A DNA stretch of 64,000 nucleotides from Unio delphinus (lineage: Eukaryota; Mollusca; Bivalvia; Unionida; Unionidae): assembly GCA_029339505.1 (NCBI GenBank), contig JAQISU010000210.1, positions 13,469,501-13,533,500 on the forward strand. The letters are read 5' to 3'. Of the stretch, positions 61,708 to 64,000 are shown piece after piece (within the stretch, counting starts at the first letter, position 1; every line of letters starts with the position of its first letter). The position numbers and the translations under genes are program-made. The notes below the pieces were generated by a model. It was not told the origin of the DNA. It ran no database searches and saw nothing but the letters and a program-made list of their open reading frames with translations.

Positions 61708-62662
61708 ATGGAATCTATTTATTATTCCCCAAGAGGATACTGGAGGGGTAAATCAGCAATCCATAAACTCGCTAGCGCTGCAAAAGTGAAAAAAAACCAC
61801 TGCGGCTCATTGGTTATCCAAACAGGCACTATGGCAAATTTATCTACCACCGCCTAAACAAATCAATTTCTCGCATTTTGATGTGACCGGACCCAATGAA
61901 GTTCATCAGGCTGATATATTATTTCTGCCACATGATCGTGGTTACAAATACGCATTAACCGTAGTTGATATTGCAAGTCGATACAAAGAAGCAGAACCGT
62001 TAAAAACAAAATCAGCCACTGAAGTGGCTTCTGCATTTGAAAGGATTTATCGAAGGAGTCCTCTGCACTGGCCAAATCTATTACAAATTGATCCCGGCAA
62101 AGAATTTCAGGGTGTAGTGTTATCTACAATGAAAAATCATAAAGTCACTATCAGACGAGGACATACTGCGCTACATCGTGATCAGGCAATTGTAGAACGG
62201 TTTAATAAAACCCTTGCTGAGCGGTTATTTGGATAGCAATATGCAAAAGAATTCATCCAAGAAAAAAGATCCTGTGAATGGGTTAAAAGGTTACCAGCTG
62301 TGATTACTGCACTGAATAACGAGATTACTAGAACAATTAATTTGAAACCTATCAATGCGATTAAAAAGAAGTCAATACCTGAAATGGAAATTCAAAAAGA
62401 TTTTAGCGTTTCCCAACCAATTCTTGGTAGTAATGTCATTGTGAGGTACATATACGAACCAGTAGAGCTTGAGGGTGGCACAAAAAGGGCTACTGATCCT
62501 ATTTGGAGTGTTGCTGCACACAAGATATCTAGTATAACACGATCTACGGGTAGACCTCCAATCTATAAACTGGATTCAACTGCCCCTCAACGGGGTTTTA
62601 CTAGACAACAATTACAAGTGATACCTGAGGATACTCAATTACCACCGCATGGGCTTAACTAG
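61708..62662 (+). pseudogene. INT: Integrase (Element 3), frameshift plus nonsense codon
   Basis: It starts MESIYYSPRGYW at 61708. A homopolymer-A frameshift lies near 61797, and an in-frame TAG at 62234-62236 replaces a Tyr. The DD35E residues are still readable (HQADILFL, LQIDPGKEF, AIVERFNKT). The embedded palindrome of Element 2 is missing: this copy reads FSVSQP where Element 2 has four more residues. Confidence 0.92.
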
Positions 62663-62893
62663 CACCCTTGCGTCTATTGCACTCAAGACAAGTCAACATC
62701 ACATTATTTCTGACATGACCGAGATTGTTATTTTTTCTGTCAACGGTGAATTGGCGAGGATCCTTATCCGAATACTGCCAACGCATTATACAATTGCAAC
62801 TTGCGCAGTGATTATTTTGTTGTTGCTTCAAAGTGATTATTAATTCAGCATCAATATCAAATTCTCGTTGTTTTTTTTTTGTCTTGTTGTTTG
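62655..62893 (-). pseudogene. HNH-like domain (Element 3)
   Basis: The minus frame conserves HCASCNCIMRW, QFTVDRKNNNLGH and the CxxCN end. It has no ATG of its own. Its frame is joined to the helicase-type frame (GYKQQ) through a run of nine A residues, where Element 2 has seven. Confidence 0.65.
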
Positions 62894-64000
62894 TAACCGG
62901 AGAGTTTTTTTATCAATAATATCATTATCATCGCCAATGATTTCATCATCGCCACCAATGATTTCATCATCGAAGACAATTCTTCGAAGTTGATTTATTT
63001 TTCGTACTCTAGACACTGCGAGATAGACTAAATTCGACCATTCTATGCGATTATCTACCATCCAAACAATTTTATCCGATATAGTCAATCCCTGTGAAGA
63101 GTGTATTGTTGCTGCATAACCTAGCGTCCATGGGGATTTATTAGCACGCAATGCATCTTCAACGACATTGATATCAACCAGCACAATATCATTTAATACG
63201 AGAATCTGCTTTTCACTTCCTGACTTTGTCAGGCCTGGAATATCAACTTCGATGTTCTGTTTTCGTGTATCCGATGGCCTATAACAGAGGGGCACTGGAA
63301 GTGTTGCAAATTTTTGTTTATGCAATTCAAATAACTTCATCTGAAGTGTGTCTCTGACTATTTTTCTACTTGCAATGATCAAATCATTTGGTCTCCATGC
63401 TTCCCAAAACTCATTCATTGGAGTTTCTGAAATTATTTCACGGGCTATTTCACACTGGATTTTATCCGGTTGTAATCTAATTAGTTTCTTAAATTCTTTT
63501 AATTCATTATCAAGTGATCTATGATCGGTATCAATTTCTTCATAATAGTCTACAAAACCCTTTAGCCATTCATGGGGAGATGCACCGACAAATGGTGGTG
63601 GTTGGCCGTGATCACCGCACATGACGACTTTTGTATTCTTCAATAACAACCACTCAAGAAATATTTTTAAGACATCTTCTGACACTGTGTCTATTTCATC
63701 CCAAAACATGATTTCAGGAATAAATTTCTCTCCCATGCGCTCAGGAGTCCATTTATCTCCCTTCCATCGGAAAAAGCTGTGATAAGTGCAGGCATTTACC
63801 CCTCTCTGTATCATTTCTCTTGCAATTCTATGAGTTGGTGTTAGCACAATCATGTTTGGATTGGAAACGCTAGCGTTTCTACGGAATAACTCAATTGCCC
63901 GGGTTGTTTTTCCTGACCCACCACAGCCGTTTAAATAAACTGTTTTATATCTACAGATTGGATCAGAAATCGGTGGTGCACTAGAAAATTCTGAACACTG
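62840..64000 (-). CDS. POLB: SF1 helicase part of PolB-helicase (Element 3), partial
   Basis: The frame stays open from the window end down to 62840. It shows Walker A LNGCGGSGKTTRA (near 63920), motif II MFWDEIDTVSED, motif III VVMCGDHGQPPP and the later LGYAATIHSSQGLT and VYLAVSRVRK. The palindrome GAAACGCTAGCGTTTC (63864-63879) sits after Walker A, as in Element 2. The first ATG (63853) is internal; the gene continues beyond the window. Confidence 0.88.
   Translation of the reverse strand, partial: QCSEFSSAPPISDPICRYKTVYLNGCGGSGKTTRAIELFRRNASVSNPNMIVLTPTHRIAREMIQRGVNACTYHSFFRWKGDKWTPERMGEKFIPEIMFWDEIDTVSEDVLKIFLEWLLLKNTKVVMCGDHGQPPPFVGASPHEWLKGFVDYYEEIDTDHRSLDNELKEFKKLIRLQPDKIQCEIAREIISETPMNEFWEAWRPNDLIIASRKIVRDTLQMKLFELHKQKFATLPVPLCYRPSDTRKQNIEVDIPGLTKSGSEKQILVLNDIVLVDINVVEDALRANKSPWTLGYAATIHSSQGLTISDKIVWMVDNRIEWSNLVYLAVSRVRKINQLRRIVFDDEIIGGDDEIIGDDNDIIDKKTLRLQTTRQKKNNENLILMLN

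Larger units (their letters stand above)
60276..64000. mobile_element. Element 3: left part of a third family member, cut by the window end
   Basis: The terminus AGCAGCATAGAGGGTG at 60276 matches the Element 2 end. Gene order and orientation are the same (ATPase leftward, PLA2 and integrase rightward, HNH and helicase leftward), with high similarity throughout. ATPase, PLA2 and integrase each carry lesions. The right end lies outside the window, so the target duplication cannot be checked. Confidence 0.92.

Overview
This window is animal nuclear DNA. It is AT-rich and full of long (ATGT)n, (GATA)n, (AT)n and (CT)n microsatellites, with decayed LINE and Ty3/Gypsy remnants. The microsatellite style suggests a mollusc, perhaps a cephalopod, but that is inference. 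I found no host protein-coding gene. Almost all real coding sequence belongs to Polinton/Maverick-type, adintovirus-like elements: large self-synthesising DNA transposons or integrated viruses.

Element 1 (1049-17850, 16.8 kb) is a full-length Polinton with about 313-bp terminal inverted repeats and a perfect 6-bp target duplication (TATATA). It carries a hexon-like major capsid protein, penton-like minor capsid protein, pX/pVI-like core protein, small membrane protein, chromodomain integrase, packaging ATPase and protein-primed family B DNA polymerase. Accessory genes encode a zinc-knuckle protein, a BIR-domain protein and several unrecognised products. MCP, penton, integrase and PolB each carry one or two simple lesions, so this copy is dead or the assembly has small errors. 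Most genes read leftward in one block, many with their own TATA box. The three accessory genes near the ends finish in histone-mRNA-type stem-loops.

A host-like stretch (17857-27950) holds microsatellites, a dispersed repeat and a 5'-truncated CR1/L2-like LINE. It is followed by remnant A (27950-30394), a decayed piece of the polymerase-helicase gene of the Element 2 family.

Element 2 (30829-47642, 16.8 kb) is a second, quite different Polinton with 230-bp TIRs whose outer 165 bp fold back on themselves. Its left half encodes the ATPase, a zinc-ribbon plus parvovirus-type phospholipase A2 protein, an integrase, an HNH-like protein, a frameshifted PolB whose C-terminus is an SF1 helicase, a virus-type zinc-finger protein and a NUMOD/HNH endonuclease. 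A 1.1-kb non-coding centre separates this from a rightward late block: a pX-like protein, intact MCP, minor protein, adenain-type protease, repeat-containing fibre-like protein, two-TM membrane protein and penton. A family of short palindromes with variable but complementary stems sits at its gene junctions and inside its coding sequences.

Remnant B (48750-52910) is a decayed late block of the same family in the opposite orientation. After more non-coding DNA and a Ty3/Gypsy remnant, Element 3 (60276 to the window end) is the left part of a third family member in the same orientation as Element 2. The most unusual features are the histone-type 3' ends in Element 1, the covarying palindromes and PolB-helicase fusion in Element 2, and the fold-back TIR shared by Elements 2 and 3.
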